NCBI GenBank assembly: GCA_963726615.1
Contig: CAVSCX010000003.1
Location: 434,001 to 498,000 of the forward strand
Direction: 5' to 3'
Length of the DNA stretch: 64,000 nt
Origin: CAWDZK01 sp963726615
GTDB taxonomy: Bacteria; Actinomycetota; Actinomycetes; JACCUZ01
Part shown: positions 16,144-25,096 of the stretch, in pieces
How the letters are laid out: each line of letters begins with the position of its first letter
How positions within the stretch are numbered: the first letter of the stretch is position 1
Program-made: the position numbers and the translations under genes
The notes under the pieces: model-generated
What the model was told of the DNA's origin: nothing
The model's input: only the letters and a program-made list of their open reading frames with translations
Databases searched by the model: none

Positions 16144-18118
16144 TGCCGGCAAGACCAGCCTGACCGAACGCCTGCTCTACGAGGTCGGCGTCCTCGACGA
16201 GCTCGGAAGTGTCGACGCCGGCAGCACCCGGACCGACACGATGGCGTCGGAACGGCGCCGGGGGATCACCATCCGTGCTGCCGTGGTGTCGTTCGTGGCT
16301 CGCGACCTGACCGTCAACGTCATCGACACGCCCGGTCACTCCGACTTCATCGCCGAGGTGGAGCGGGCCCTGACCGTGCTGGACGGCGCGGTCCTGGTGG
16401 TGTCCGCGGTCGAGGGCGTGCAGGCGCAGACCGTCGTCCTGCATCGCGCGCTGCGACGGCTCGGGATCCCGACCGTGGTGTTCGTCAACAAGATCGACCG
16501 TGCCGGTGCCGCGCCGGCCGAGGTCGCCGACCAGGTCCGGCGCCGGCTCGACCCGGCCAGCCTCCCGGTGCAACGGGTCGACGACGCCGGCTCGCGGTCG
16601 GCGTCTGTCCGGTCCGCCCCGCCGGGCGACCCGGCGTTCCACGACGCCCTGGTCGAGGTCGTCGCGGCCCACGACGACGAGGTGCTCGAGCGCGCCACCA
16701 CGCCCGGCCCTGCGATGCCGGCCGCAGACCTGCTCCGGCGGCTGACCGCCCAGGCGCGACAGGGCTGCGCGCTCCCGGTGCTGTTCGGGTCGGCGATCAC
16801 AGGCGCCGGCGTGCCCGAGCTGCTCGACGGCGTCGCGCAGTACCTGCCGTCGTCGCCCTCGGACCCCGTCGCTCCCCCGGCCGGTGTCGTGTTCAAGGTC
16901 GAGCGCGGGGCGGCCGGGGAGAAGCTGGTGTACCTCCAGCTCGCTCGCGGGCGGATCCGGGTGCGCGACCGGGTCGACCTCGGCCGGGGCCGTCCGGAGC
17001 GGGTCACGGCGGTCAAGGTCTTCCGCGACGGCGGCCTCGTCGCGTCCGACGAGGTCCGGGCCGGTCAGGTGGCCCAGCTGCGCGGGCCCGAGTCGGCCCG
17101 GATCGGGGACCGGGTCGGCGCGCCCACCGGCGACGCGCACCGGGTCCACCGGTTCGTCCGGCCCTCGCTCGAGACCGTGGTGTGGCCGGTCGACCCGGCG
17201 GCGAGGGCGCGTCTACACACCGGTCTCAGCCAGCTCGCCGAGCAGGACCCGCTGATCAACGTCCACCAGGACGACGAGCGCGGGGAGCTGGCGGTCTCCC
17301 TGTACGGCGAGGTGCAGAAGGAGGTCCTCGCCGACCTGCTCGACCTCGAGTACGGCGTGCCGGTGCGGTTCGCCACGTCGACACCGCTGTGCATCGAGCG
17401 CCTCACGGGCTCGGCCGGCGCGGCCGAGGCTCTCGGCGCGACGACCAACCCCTTCCTGGCGACCGTCGGCCTCAGGGTCGGGCCCGGGCCGGTCGGCAGC
17501 GGTACGACCTTCCGCCTGGAGGTCGAGCGTGGATCGATGCCTTCGGCGTTCTTCACTGCGGTCGAGGACGCGGTCAACGACACCCTCCGGCAGGGTCCGC
17601 ACGGGTGGCAGGTCCTGGACGCGGCGGTGGTGATGACCGACAGCGGCTACTGGGCCCGGCAGAGCCACTCGCACGGCACGTTCGACAAGAGCATGTCCAG
17701 CACCGCCGCGGACTTCCGCCTGCTCACGCCGGTCGTGCTGATGACGGCGCTGCTGGAGGCGGGCAGCCAGGTGTGCGAGCCCGTGCACCGGTTCCGCCTC
17801 GATGTCCCGCTCGCGAGCCAACAGGCCGTGCTCGCCGCTCTCGCCCGCCTCGACGCCGTGCCGATGTCGGCCGAGCCGTGCCGCGGCTCCCTGGGCCTCG
17901 ACGGCACGATCGCGGCGGTCAACGTGCACGCGCTTCAGCAGCGGCTCCCCCACCTCACCCGGGGCGAGGGCGCGATGACGACGGACTTCGACTCCTACCG
18001 CCCGGTCCACGGCCCACCGCCCCGGCGCGCCCCGGCGCAGGCAGACCCCGCGCAGCGGGATACCTATCTCGTCGGCGCCGCGCGCGCAGCCGGCCGCACC
18101 TACCCTCCTCGCCCGTGA
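16106..18118 (+). CDS. TetM/OtrA-like ribosomal protection GTPase
   Basis: 670 residues, a translational GTPase related to EF-G. G motifs: AHVDAGKTSLTERLL (G1, residues 10-24), the RRRGITI switch I, DTPGHSDF (G3) and VNKIDRAG (G4). The C-terminal half has the domain III-V arrangement and a GYWARQSHSHGTFDKSMSS loop followed by ADFRLLTPVVL, equivalent to the domain IV/V region that reaches the decoding centre in Tet(M) and Otr(A). The protein would remove tetracycline-like drugs from the ribosome or act in stress rescue; chromosomal copies are common in actinobacteria and do not prove resistance. TTG at 16106 fits the family start (RYLNLGIVAHVDAG) but lacks its own ribosome-binding site. Confidence 0.85.
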   Translation: MRYLNLGIVAHVDAGKTSLTERLLYEVGVLDELGSVDAGSTRTDTMASERRRGITIRAAVVSFVARDLTVNVIDTPGHSDFIAEVERALTVLDGAVLVVSAVEGVQAQTVVLHRALRRLGIPTVVFVNKIDRAGAAPAEVADQVRRRLDPASLPVQRVDDAGSRSASVRSAPPGDPAFHDALVEVVAAHDDEVLERATTPGPAMPAADLLRRLTAQARQGCALPVLFGSAITGAGVPELLDGVAQYLPSSPSDPVAPPAGVVFKVERGAAGEKLVYLQLARGRIRVRDRVDLGRGRPERVTAVKVFRDGGLVASDEVRAGQVAQLRGPESARIGDRVGAPTGDAHRVHRFVRPSLETVVWPVDPAARARLHTGLSQLAEQDPLINVHQDDERGELAVSLYGEVQKEVLADLLDLEYGVPVRFATSTPLCIERLTGSAGAAEALGATTNPFLATVGLRVGPGPVGSGTTFRLEVERGSMPSAFFTAVEDAVNDTLRQGPHGWQVLDAAVVMTDSGYWARQSHSHGTFDKSMSSTAADFRLLTPVVLMTALLEAGSQVCEPVHRFRLDVPLASQQAVLAALARLDAVPMSAEPCRGSLGLDGTIAAVNVHALQQRLPHLTRGEGAMTTDFDSYRPVHGPPPRRAPAQADPAQRDTYLVGAARAAGRTYPPRP

Positions 18119-18122
18119 GGAC

Positions 18123-18866
18123 TCAACGGCGGGCCATCACGGCGTACGTCGAGAAGGGCTCGTCGAGGTAGCCGTCCGGGTGCTCCTTCGCGAGCTCGTC
18201 GACCTCCGCGGCCACGACGTCGGCTGCCCTGTCGCCGAGAGCGAAGACGTAGGACTTCGTCATGATGTTGCGGCCGAAGTCGACCAGGGACATCCGCCGC
18301 GTCCACGGCACCTCGACCGTGGCCACGCGCCGGGACCACGGTGGCGCGGCGAGCTTCGCGGCCACCCACGACTCGTCGGCGTGACCCGACCAGCCGCAGG
18401 CGGCGAAAAGCCGCTGCTGGTGCCGGGCGAACCACGGCGCCGACGTGTCGTGCCGGTTCCACCAGGCGGCGAGGACGCCGCCGGGCTTGAGGACGCGGAA
18501 CGCCTCGCCCAGCGCGCGGTCCGGGTCGGTCCAGTGGAACGACGACGCGTAGGACACCAGGTCGTACTGGGCGTCGGCCAGCGGCAGCGCGTTGCCGTCA
18601 CCGGCCACCGGCAGCACCCTGGACGTCGACCTGGCTCGCAGGACCTGGAGCACCCCCTCGCCCGGGTCGACCGCCGTGACCGTCGCGCCCCGGCCGGCGA
18701 TCGCCCGCGACGAGATGCCCGTGCCGCAGCCCACGTCGCACACCGACGACCACAGGAGCGGCTGTCCCATCGCGGACTCCAGCGCGTCGAACAGCTGGGC
18801 CGGGTAGTCCGGCCGGTACGTGTCGTAGTCGGCGGCGACCACGTCGAACAGCTGTCGGTCGGTCAT
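18123..18866 (-). CDS. Class I SAM-dependent methyltransferase
   Basis: 247 residues. Motif I is VCDVGCGTGISSRAIA (about residues 43-58), the acidic residue after the second strand is in VTAVDPGEGVL, and motif III region is ALGEAFRVLKPGGVLAAWW, all as in the Methyltransf_11 group. The N-terminus FDVVAADYDTYRPDYP is typical of small-molecule methyltransferases of this group. The substrate is unknown. ATG at 18866 is chosen with AGCAGG five bases upstream; a GTG at 18872 is possible. It lies 10 bp after the TIM-barrel gene on the same strand and ends 4 bp from the convergent GTPase gene. Confidence 0.85.
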   Translation of the reverse strand: MTDRQLFDVVAADYDTYRPDYPAQLFDALESAMGQPLLWSSVCDVGCGTGISSRAIAGRGATVTAVDPGEGVLQVLRARSTSRVLPVAGDGNALPLADAQYDLVSYASSFHWTDPDRALGEAFRVLKPGGVLAAWWNRHDTSAPWFARHQQRLFAACGWSGHADESWVAAKLAAPPWSRRVATVEVPWTRRMSLVDFGRNIMTKSYVFALGDRAADVVAAEVDELAKEHPDGYLDEPFSTYAVMARR

Positions 18867-18876
18867 CGCCACCTGC

Positions 18877-19695
18877 TCACGCGGTGCTGCCGGTCGCGGA
18901 GGCCAGGTTGAGCCGGGCGAACGCCAGCCCCTCGGCGAGGTCGGCCTCGCGTTCGTCCCGGTTGATCGCGCGCCGCGTGTTGACCTCGAGCACGACGGTG
19001 CCGGCGTAGCCGGAGCGGGCCAGGCGTTCGAGCACGTCGCCGCACGGCTGTGCGCCTCGGCCGGGCACCAGGTGCTCGTCCTTGCTCGATCCGGAGCCGT
19101 CGGCCAGGTGCACGTGCTGCAGCCGGTCCCCCAACGCCTCGACCACCTGCAGCGCGTCGGAGCCGGACGTGGCGGTGTGCGAGAGGTCGAGCGTGGTGGC
19201 CGGGAAGTCCAGCTCGAGCAGGTCCCAGTGCGGCAGGTAGGCCGCGATCTCGCGGTTGCGCACCCGCCACGGGAACATGTTCTCGACAGCGAAGGTCACG
19301 TCCGTCTCGTCCTGCATCCTGTGCAGGCCGTCAACGAAGGCGCGGGCGTAGTCGCGCTGCCACCGGAACGGCGGGTGCACCACGACGGTGGCGGCGCCGA
19401 CACGCTCGGCCGCGGCCTGGGCCCGCTGCAGCTTGACCCACGGGTCGGTCGACCAGACCCGCTGTGTGAGCAGCAGGCACGGCGCGTGGATGGCGAGCAC
19501 CGGCACCCCGTAGCGGTCGGACAACGCGCGCAGCGCGTCAGGGTCCTGGCTCACCGGGTCGGTCCAGACCATCACCTCGACGCCGTCGAAGCCCAGCGAC
19601 GCAGCCATCTCGAAGGCGGTGCTGCAGGTCTCGGGGTAGCAGGAGACTGTCGACAGGGCGACCTTCGCCCCCGGTACCCGCACCGTCCTCTGCAC
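18877..19695 (-). CDS. Xylose isomerase-like TIM-barrel protein
   Basis: 272 residues with the AP-endonuclease-2/xylose-isomerase TIM-barrel fold. Metal-ligand positions are recognisable: Glu in GVEVMVWTD, His in AIHAPCLL, HPPFRW, Glu in FAVENMFPW, Asp in TLDLSHTA, HLADGSG, and Glu in VVLEVNTR. Such proteins are annotated as sugar phosphate isomerases/epimerases, but the substrate is open. In actinobacteria this gene often stands next to ppx/gppA, as it does here (40 bp downstream of it, same strand), which suggests co-transcription without revealing the pathway. Confidence 0.8.
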   Translation of the reverse strand: MQRTVRVPGAKVALSTVSCYPETCSTAFEMAASLGFDGVEVMVWTDPVSQDPDALRALSDRYGVPVLAIHAPCLLLTQRVWSTDPWVKLQRAQAAAERVGAATVVVHPPFRWQRDYARAFVDGLHRMQDETDVTFAVENMFPWRVRNREIAAYLPHWDLLELDFPATTLDLSHTATSGSDALQVVEALGDRLQHVHLADGSGSSKDEHLVPGRGAQPCGDVLERLARSGYAGTVVLEVNTRRAINRDEREADLAEGLAFARLNLASATGSTA

Positions 19696-19735
19696 CCGGT
19701 CAGCCTAAGGTGCCCGCCGGGCGCTTCTGTCACGG

Positions 19736-20671
19736 TCAGCTCTCGCCGCGCATCCAGTCGATCCGGCGCAGGATGATGCCTTCCCGCAGCGCCCACGGAC
19801 AGACCTGCACCTCGTCCAGGTCCAGCAGGTCCATCGCCGCCTCGGCCACCACGGCGCCAGCGAGCAGCTGGGGTGCGCGACCCTCGGTGACACCCGGGAG
19901 CCGGGCCCGGGCCTCGTTGTCCATCCCGGCCAGCTGCGGCACCCACTCGTGCAGGTCGTCGCGGGTGACCAGCCGCGGCACGAGCTCGCCCTCCGACGAC
20001 GAGGGCGCACCGGAGAGCCGGGCCAGCTGCTTGAACGTCTTCGAGGTCGCCACCGCATGGTCCGGCTCGCCGAGCGCCTCGAACGGGCGCAGCCGGCGGG
20101 CGACCTCGGTGCGGACGTGCTTGCGCAGAGCCTTCACGTCCCTGGTGGACGGCGGGTCGCCCGGGAGCATCTCGCGGGTCAGCCGGCCGGCACCCAGTGG
20201 CATCGACGCGATGGCGTCCGGCAGCTCGTCGATGCCCGCCGCCAGCTCGAGCGAGCCGCCGCCGATGTCGAGCACGAGCAGCCGGCCCGACGACCAGCCG
20301 AACCACCGGCGTACGGCGAGGAAGGTCAGCCGCGCCTCGTCGTCGCCGCTGAGCACCTGGAGGTCGACGCCCGTCTCCTCCCGCACCGCGGACAGGACCT
20401 CGGGTCCGTTGGCTGCTTCACGCAACGCGGACGTGGCGAACGCCAGCATGTCCTCGGTGCCCCGGTCCTCGGCGACCTCGAGCGCCCGGTGGACGCACGC
20501 GACCAGCCGCCCCCGTCCGGCGTCGTCGATCCGGCCGTCGTCGGTGAGGTGCTCGGCCAGCCGCAGGTCGCTCTTGTCGGAGTTGACCGGCAGCGGTCGG
20601 GCTCCCTCGTGCACATCGACCACGAGCAGGTGGACGGTGTTGGAACCGACATCGAGCACCGCGAGCCGCAC
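19736..20671 (-). CDS. Ppx/GppA phosphatase family protein
   Basis: 311 residues with the ASKHA (actin-like) fold. The phosphate-1 motif is AVLDVGSNTVHLLVVD at the N-terminus, the phosphate-2 motif is LVLDIGGGSLELA, and the catalytic Glu region is ATSALREAANG. At about 310 residues it is the short Ppx form, without the C-terminal HD-like domains. It hydrolyses polyphosphate or pppGpp; short actinobacterial Ppx proteins have differing preferences, so the exact substrate is not settled. GTG at 20671 begins MRLAVLDVGSNT and has GGAGG upstream. Probably first gene of the unit with the TIM-barrel and methyltransferase genes. Confidence 0.88.
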   Translation of the reverse strand: MRLAVLDVGSNTVHLLVVDVHEGARPLPVNSDKSDLRLAEHLTDDGRIDDAGRGRLVACVHRALEVAEDRGTEDMLAFATSALREAANGPEVLSAVREETGVDLQVLSGDDEARLTFLAVRRWFGWSSGRLLVLDIGGGSLELAAGIDELPDAIASMPLGAGRLTREMLPGDPPSTRDVKALRKHVRTEVARRLRPFEALGEPDHAVATSKTFKQLARLSGAPSSSEGELVPRLVTRDDLHEWVPQLAGMDNEARARLPGVTEGRAPQLLAGAVVAEAAMDLLDLDEVQVCPWALREGIILRRIDWMRGES

Positions 20672-20787
20672 GCCGCACCTCCGACTGTCGGACCAGCGCC
20701 CGGAGGACGCCGTGCGAGGAATGATCCCCCACAGCGGTCGACCGCACCGCCGCACGCGCCGTGGCCTCGCCAGGCGCCCCGTCCGCA

Positions 20788-20802
20788 TAGGCTGGGCAGG
20801 TG
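20788..20802 (+). promoter_or_regulatory. Leaderless -10 box for the Cys-rich protein gene
   Basis: TAGGCT (20788-20793), six bases, then the GTG start at 20800. The spacer GGGCAG is nearly the same as GGGCAC before the DUF2530 gene at 333-338. No ribosome-binding site and no clear -35 box are visible. Confidence 0.45.
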
Positions 20803-21540
20803 CCTGAGGTTCCGCTTGACTTCGCCCGCGCCTGGGTCGAGTTCCTCGACCCCGCCGACGCCGACCAGAGCTTCCGCTGCGACCTCACCTGGCTTACCTC
20901 GCGGTGGGAGTGCATCTTCGGCAACGGCTGCCAGGGGATCTACGCCGACCAGCCGGACGGCGTCGGCTGCTGCACGCTCGGCGCGCACTTCTCCGACAAG
21001 GACGACGAGAAGCGGGTGAAGAGGTTCGTCAAGGAGCTCACCCCAGAGACGTGGCAGCACTACGACCCGAAGAAGTGGACCGAGAAGGACGAGGAGGGGG
21101 CCCGCAAGACCCGGGTCGTCGACGGAGCCTGCATCTTCGCCAACCGGCCGGACTTTCCGGGAGGCGCCGGCTGCGCCCTGCACGCCCTCGCCCTGCGTAC
21201 CGGTCGACACTTCCTCGAGACCAAGCCGGACGTGTGCTGGCAGCTGCCGATCCGCCGCACGTTCGAGCACACCACCCGTGCGGACGACACCGAGCAGCTC
21301 GTCGTGGTCATCGGTGAGTACGACCGGCGGGGCTGGGGGCCAGGCGGTCACGACCTCGACTGGTACTGCAGCGGCAACACCGAGGCGCACGTCGGCACCG
21401 AGCCGGTCTACGTCTCGATGCGCGCCGAGCTGGTCGAGCTGATGGGGCGGAAGGCGTACGACCAGCTTGTCACCCACTGCGAGGCGCACGACCGGCGCCG
21501 GCTGGTGCTGCACCCCGCCGACCCCAAGCGCCGCCGGTAG
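20800..21540 (+). CDS. Conserved Cys-rich protein of unknown function
   Basis: 246 residues, soluble, with at least ten Cys. The order is FRCDLTW, ECIFGNGCQGIY, GVGCCTLGAHFSD, GACIFANR, GAGCALHA, DVCWQL, WYCSGN and THCEAH. The clustered spacing C-x5-C-x11-CC near residues 38-57 is suggestive of a metal or Fe-S site. It resembles cysteine-cluster proteins loosely, but the match is not close enough to name a family. His and Asp residues in GAHFSDKDDEKRV and HDLDWYCSGNTEAH could add ligands. The gene is divergent from ppx/gppA. Start GTG at 20800 fits a leaderless promoter. Confidence 0.6.
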   Translation: MPEVPLDFARAWVEFLDPADADQSFRCDLTWLTSRWECIFGNGCQGIYADQPDGVGCCTLGAHFSDKDDEKRVKRFVKELTPETWQHYDPKKWTEKDEEGARKTRVVDGACIFANRPDFPGGAGCALHALALRTGRHFLETKPDVCWQLPIRRTFEHTTRADDTEQLVVVIGEYDRRGWGPGGHDLDWYCSGNTEAHVGTEPVYVSMRAELVELMGRKAYDQLVTHCEAHDRRRLVLHPADPKRRR

Positions 21541-21658
21541 GAGCTTTCCCCGCGGGGCTGTTGCCACCGGCGGGCACCGCGACGATGCTGGACGTCGACG
21601 CGCCGATCGGCGTGCACGGCGCCGCGCACTGCGGCGGCTGGAGCCGGTGGAGGTCACG

Positions 21659-22654
21659 GTGAGGACGAGGACGAGGACGAGGACGAGGGTCGCAGCGGTG
21701 GCCGCGGCTGCGCTCGCGATGGTGACGGTGGCGACGTCGGCGCATGCCGACGGCGGCGGCCACCACTCCCGGGCCACCCGCGTCTACACGGTGACCGGGA
21801 CCGCCGACGCCAACCCGGAGGGGGTGGCGTGGGACCGGCGCAGCAAGGCCTTCTACGTGGGCATCGTCCCGACCGGCGACATCTACCGCGGCACGCTCCG
21901 CGACGACACGCTCGAGCCGTACATCACCCCGCCGGGCGCGCCGGCCAACAACGCGATCGGGCTCACCACCTCCCGTGGCCGGCTGTTCGTCGCGGGCGGA
22001 CCCAGCGGGAGCATCTACGTGTACGACATCGCGACCAAGGCGCTGCTCGCGAGGTTCGAGACCGGGCCGGGTGGCTTCCTCAACGACCTTGCGGTGACCC
22101 GCCGGGGCGACGTCTACGTGACCGACTCCTTCCGCTCGACGATCTGGCACGTGACGCCGGCGATGGTCGCCGCGGGCAGCGGCACGCCCGAGGCCGTCGT
22201 CCTGTCGCCCGAGGTGACGATCCCGCCGGTGCCGGGGGACTTCCGGCTGAACGGCATCGTCGCGCGGCACGGTGGCCGGCTGCTGCTGGTGATCGACTCG
22301 CAGACCGGGGCGCTGTACCGGATCCGGATCAACCCCCGAGCCACCGCGGACCGGCGCGTCTCGCAGGTCGACGCCCCGCTGCTGCCCGGGGGCGACGGGC
22401 TGCTGGTGGACCGCGGCCGGCTCGTCGTTGTCCAGGGCTCGACGCCGGACAACGCCAACGGCAGCCTGACCTTCCTCAAGCTCAAGCGCAACGACAGTCG
22501 GGCCCGGCTGGACAGCGTCCGCAGCGACCCGACCCTGCGCGGCCCGTCGACGGTCGCCCGGGCCCGGCACACCTACCTGGTGGTGAACGCGGCGTTCGGG
22601 CAGCCGCCGCCGTACACGGTGTCGGGGCTGTCCCGGCGCGGCGGCCATCACTGA
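21659..22654 (+). CDS. Secreted beta-propeller (SMP-30/NHL-like) protein
   Basis: 331 residues. The GTG has GGTGGAGG five bases upstream. A signal peptide with an unusual (RT)4R start, coded by four GAGGAC repeats at 21661-21684, is followed by a hydrophobic core and a cleavage site at AHA/DGG (about residue 30). The mature part has repeated blades of the type PEGVAWDRRSKAFYVG, GGFLNDLAVTRRGDVYVTDS, FRLNGIVARHGGRLLLVI and GDGLLVDRGRLVVVQG. These are typical of six-bladed SMP-30/gluconolactonase-like propellers. It acts outside the membrane, perhaps as a lactonase or binding protein; catalytic ligands cannot be assigned safely. Confidence 0.75.
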   Translation: MRTRTRTRTRVAAVAAAALAMVTVATSAHADGGGHHSRATRVYTVTGTADANPEGVAWDRRSKAFYVGIVPTGDIYRGTLRDDTLEPYITPPGAPANNAIGLTTSRGRLFVAGGPSGSIYVYDIATKALLARFETGPGGFLNDLAVTRRGDVYVTDSFRSTIWHVTPAMVAAGSGTPEAVVLSPEVTIPPVPGDFRLNGIVARHGGRLLLVIDSQTGALYRIRINPRATADRRVSQVDAPLLPGGDGLLVDRGRLVVVQGSTPDNANGSLTFLKLKRNDSRARLDSVRSDPTLRGPSTVARARHTYLVVNAAFGQPPPYTVSGLSRRGGHH

Positions 22655-22739
22655 CCCCGGGCAGGTGATCCGCACCGGACCTGTCGGCGTTTCCCGCACG
22701 GATCCGGTCCGGACCATGGAACGCCCGGCGGGACGGGTC

Positions 22740-22754
22740 TAGTTTCCGGGGATG
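22740..22754 (+). promoter_or_regulatory. Leaderless -10 box for the PIG-L deacetylase
   Basis: TAGTTT (22740-22745), six bases, then the ATG at 22752. This again places the likely transcription start on the start codon. No convincing -35 box. Confidence 0.4.
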
Positions 22755-23462
22755 GCCGGCGACAACACCCTGGGCACCATCCTCGGCGTCTGGGCGCACC
22801 CGGACGACGAGACCTACCTCTGCGGCGGCCTCATGGCCCGGGCGACCGCGGCCGGCGACCGGGTGGTCTGCATCACGGCCACCCGGGGTGAGCTGGGGTC
22901 CCCGGACGAGGAGCGCTGGCCGAGCGGCGCACCGCTGGCCGCCGTACGCACCACCGAGATGGCGGCCGCGCTCGACGTGCTCGGCGTCACCGAGCACCAC
23001 TGGCTGGACTACCCGGACGGCGGCTGCGCCGACGTCGACCAGGACGACGCCGTACGCCGGGTCACCGAGGTGATGGCCGAGGTGCAGCCCGACACCGTGC
23101 TCACGTTCGGCCCGGACGGCATGACCGGCCACGACGACCACAGGGCCGCCTGCCGGTGGGCCACCGAGGCGTTCGCCCGGGTCGGGAAGCCGGGAGCGGT
23201 CCTCGCGTACGCGACCAACACTCCCGGGTGGCTGGAGCGCTACCGGGCGGCCCTGGACCAGTTCAACGTCTTCATGGGAGCGGAGCCGCCCTGCACGCCG
23301 GCGGACGAGCTGGTGGTCGGCGTCACCCTGGCGGGCCCGCTGCTGGAGACCAAGCTGCGGGCGATCCGGTCGATGACCAGCCAGGTCGAGCCGCTGGTGC
23401 AGGGGCTTGGTGAGGACTTCTTCCGCGAGGGTATGGCTGAGGAGTCCTTCCGCGCGCCGTGA
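22752..23462 (+). CDS. PIG-L family deacetylase
   Basis: 236 residues. The zinc-binding AHPDDE motif is at residues 15-20 (VWAHPDDETYLCGG), and the third ligand His lies in GHDDHRAACRWA. This fold includes MshB and Mca of mycothiol metabolism and GlcNAc-PI deacetylases. The length and the C-terminal FREGMAEESF differ from MshB (about 300 residues), so an N-acyl sugar or amino-sugar conjugate is the likely but unproven substrate. Cytoplasmic. A perfect 8-bp inverted repeat overlaps its stop codon. Confidence 0.82.
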   Translation: MAGDNTLGTILGVWAHPDDETYLCGGLMARATAAGDRVVCITATRGELGSPDEERWPSGAPLAAVRTTEMAAALDVLGVTEHHWLDYPDGGCADVDQDDAVRRVTEVMAEVQPDTVLTFGPDGMTGHDDHRAACRWATEAFARVGKPGAVLAYATNTPGWLERYRAALDQFNVFMGAEPPCTPADELVVGVTLAGPLLETKLRAIRSMTSQVEPLVQGLGEDFFREGMAEESFRAP

Positions 23463-23470
23463 CGGCGCGC
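23452..23470 (+). terminator. Hairpin across the PIG-L stop codon
   Basis: GCGCGCCG and CGGCGCGC form a perfect 8-bp stem with the stop codon TGA as the loop. It could slow or end transcription before radA, 118 bases downstream. There is no T-tract, so the role is tentative. Confidence 0.35.
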
Positions 23471-23588
23471 CGGCACTCCACAGCGCCGGGCGCGAGAACG
23501 GCTGGAAGCTGGTGCAGCAGCCAGCAGACGCCCTGCCGACCCGCGCGCCTCCCGGGACGTGTCCGGGGTCCGACCTACCGTCGGAGCC

Positions 23589-24980
23589 ATGGTGAAGGCA
23601 GCGACCCGCGAGCGGCCGTCCTACCGCTGCGCGGAGTGCGGCTGGACCGCCCCCAAGTGGGTCGGCCGGTGCGGGGAGTGCCAGGCCTGGGGCACCCTGC
23701 TCGACCTCGCCGCCCCGGCCGTCCGGACGACCAGGGCGGGTCCCGTGAGCACCGCGGCGCAGCCGATCGGCGAGGTGGACGTCGAGCTGGCCCGAGCCCA
23801 GCCCACGGGCGTCGACGAGCTCGACCGGGTGCTCGGTGGCGGTCTCGTGCCGGGCGCTGTGGTCCTGCTGGCCGGCGATCCCGGGGTGGGGAAGTCGACG
23901 CTGCTGCTCGACGTCGCGGCCCGGTTCGCCGAGCGGTCCCGTGCCCTGTACGTCACCGGCGAGGAGTCCGCGGCCCAGGTGCGTCTGCGGGCCGACCGCA
24001 TCGGAGCCCTGCGCGACGACCTCTACCTCGCGGCGGAGGTCGACCTGGCCGCCGTGCTCGGCCACATCGACGCGGTCAAGCCGGACCTGCTCGTCGTCGA
24101 CTCGGTGCAGACCATCGCGAGCGCCGAGGTCGACGGCTCCCCAGGCAACGTCGGGCAGGTGCGCGAGGTGGCGGCAGCCCTGACGCGGGTCGCGAAGGAG
24201 CGTGGCATCGCCACGGTCCTGGTTGGTCACGTCACCAAGGACGGCGGCATCGCCGGACCGCGGCTGCTCGAGCACCTGGTCGACGTGGTGCTGCACTTCG
24301 AGGGCGACCGGCAGTCCCGGCTGCGGCTGGTCCGCGGCATCAAGAACCGCTACGGCCCGGCCGACGAGGTCGGCTGCTTCGACCTGTCGGACGACGGCAT
24401 CGTCGGGCTGCCCGACCCCAGCGGGCTGTTCCTCTCCGAGCGCCGCGACCCGGTCGCCGGGACCTGCGTCACCGTGACCATCGAGGGCAAGCGCCCGCTG
24501 GTGGCCGAGGTGCAGGCGCTGGTGGCCCCCTCGACCCTGGCCTCCCCCCGCCGTACCACCAGCGGCATCGACAGCGGGCGGCTGGCGATGGTGCTCGCCG
24601 TGCTGCAGCGACGGTCCAACCTCAAGGTCGGGGCAGCCGACGTCTACGCCGCCACCGTCGGCGGGGTGCGGCTCACCGAGCCGGCGACCGACCTGGCCCT
24701 CGCGCTGGCCATCGCCGGCGCCGCGTCCAACGACCCGCTGGCCACCGGCCTGGTCGCGGTCGGCGAGGTGGGGCTGGCCGGTGAGATCCGCCGCGTCACG
24801 GGCACGGCGCGCCGGCTGTCCGAGGCGGCCCGGCTCGGCTTCACCCACGCCCTGGTGCCGCCGGGCCCCGGCAAGGTGCCGGCCGGCATCGAGACGATCG
24901 AGGTCAGCGACCTCGACCATGCGCTGCGGGTGGCCTTCCCCGGGGCCGCGGTCATCCCCTTCGGCCAGCGGCGCCGATGA
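23589..24980 (+). CDS. radA: DNA repair protein RadA
   Basis: 463 residues. A zinc finger C-x2-C-x10-C-x2-C at residues 14-31 (YRCAECGWTAPKWVGRCGEC), Walker A GDPGVGKST at about residue 97, the RadA-specific KNRYGP motif, and a Lon-protease-like C-terminal domain (ATDLALALAIAGAAS) make the identity clear. RadA is a RecA-like helicase that drives branch migration in recombination. It lies just upstream of disA on the same strand, an order conserved in many Gram-positive bacteria where both proteins act in DNA damage response. ATG at 23589 precedes the zinc finger by 13 residues. Confidence 0.96.
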   Translation: MVKAATRERPSYRCAECGWTAPKWVGRCGECQAWGTLLDLAAPAVRTTRAGPVSTAAQPIGEVDVELARAQPTGVDELDRVLGGGLVPGAVVLLAGDPGVGKSTLLLDVAARFAERSRALYVTGEESAAQVRLRADRIGALRDDLYLAAEVDLAAVLGHIDAVKPDLLVVDSVQTIASAEVDGSPGNVGQVREVAAALTRVAKERGIATVLVGHVTKDGGIAGPRLLEHLVDVVLHFEGDRQSRLRLVRGIKNRYGPADEVGCFDLSDDGIVGLPDPSGLFLSERRDPVAGTCVTVTIEGKRPLVAEVQALVAPSTLASPRRTTSGIDSGRLAMVLAVLQRRSNLKVGAADVYAATVGGVRLTEPATDLALALAIAGAASNDPLATGLVAVGEVGLAGEIRRVTGTARRLSEAARLGFTHALVPPGPGKVPAGIETIEVSDLDHALRVAFPGAAVIPFGQRRR

Positions 24981-25096
24981 CCGCCCGCCCTCGGGGCGCG
25001 CGTTCGTGACCGTCTCGTGACCCGTCGCGGCACGCGTCCGGGTGGCTGCCCGCCGTTACACTCCGCCTGACCAGCAGCCGACCGGGGAGCAAGCAC

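Noticed and set aside
16106..18118. OtrA-like gene taken as proof of an acquired resistance island
   Set aside because: Codon use is like that of its neighbours and no mobile element genes are near; such genes are common on actinobacterial chromosomes.
24981..25096. Separate promoter for disA at TACACT 25057-25062
   Set aside because: A plausible -10 box but without a -35 box; not strong enough to list as its own feature.
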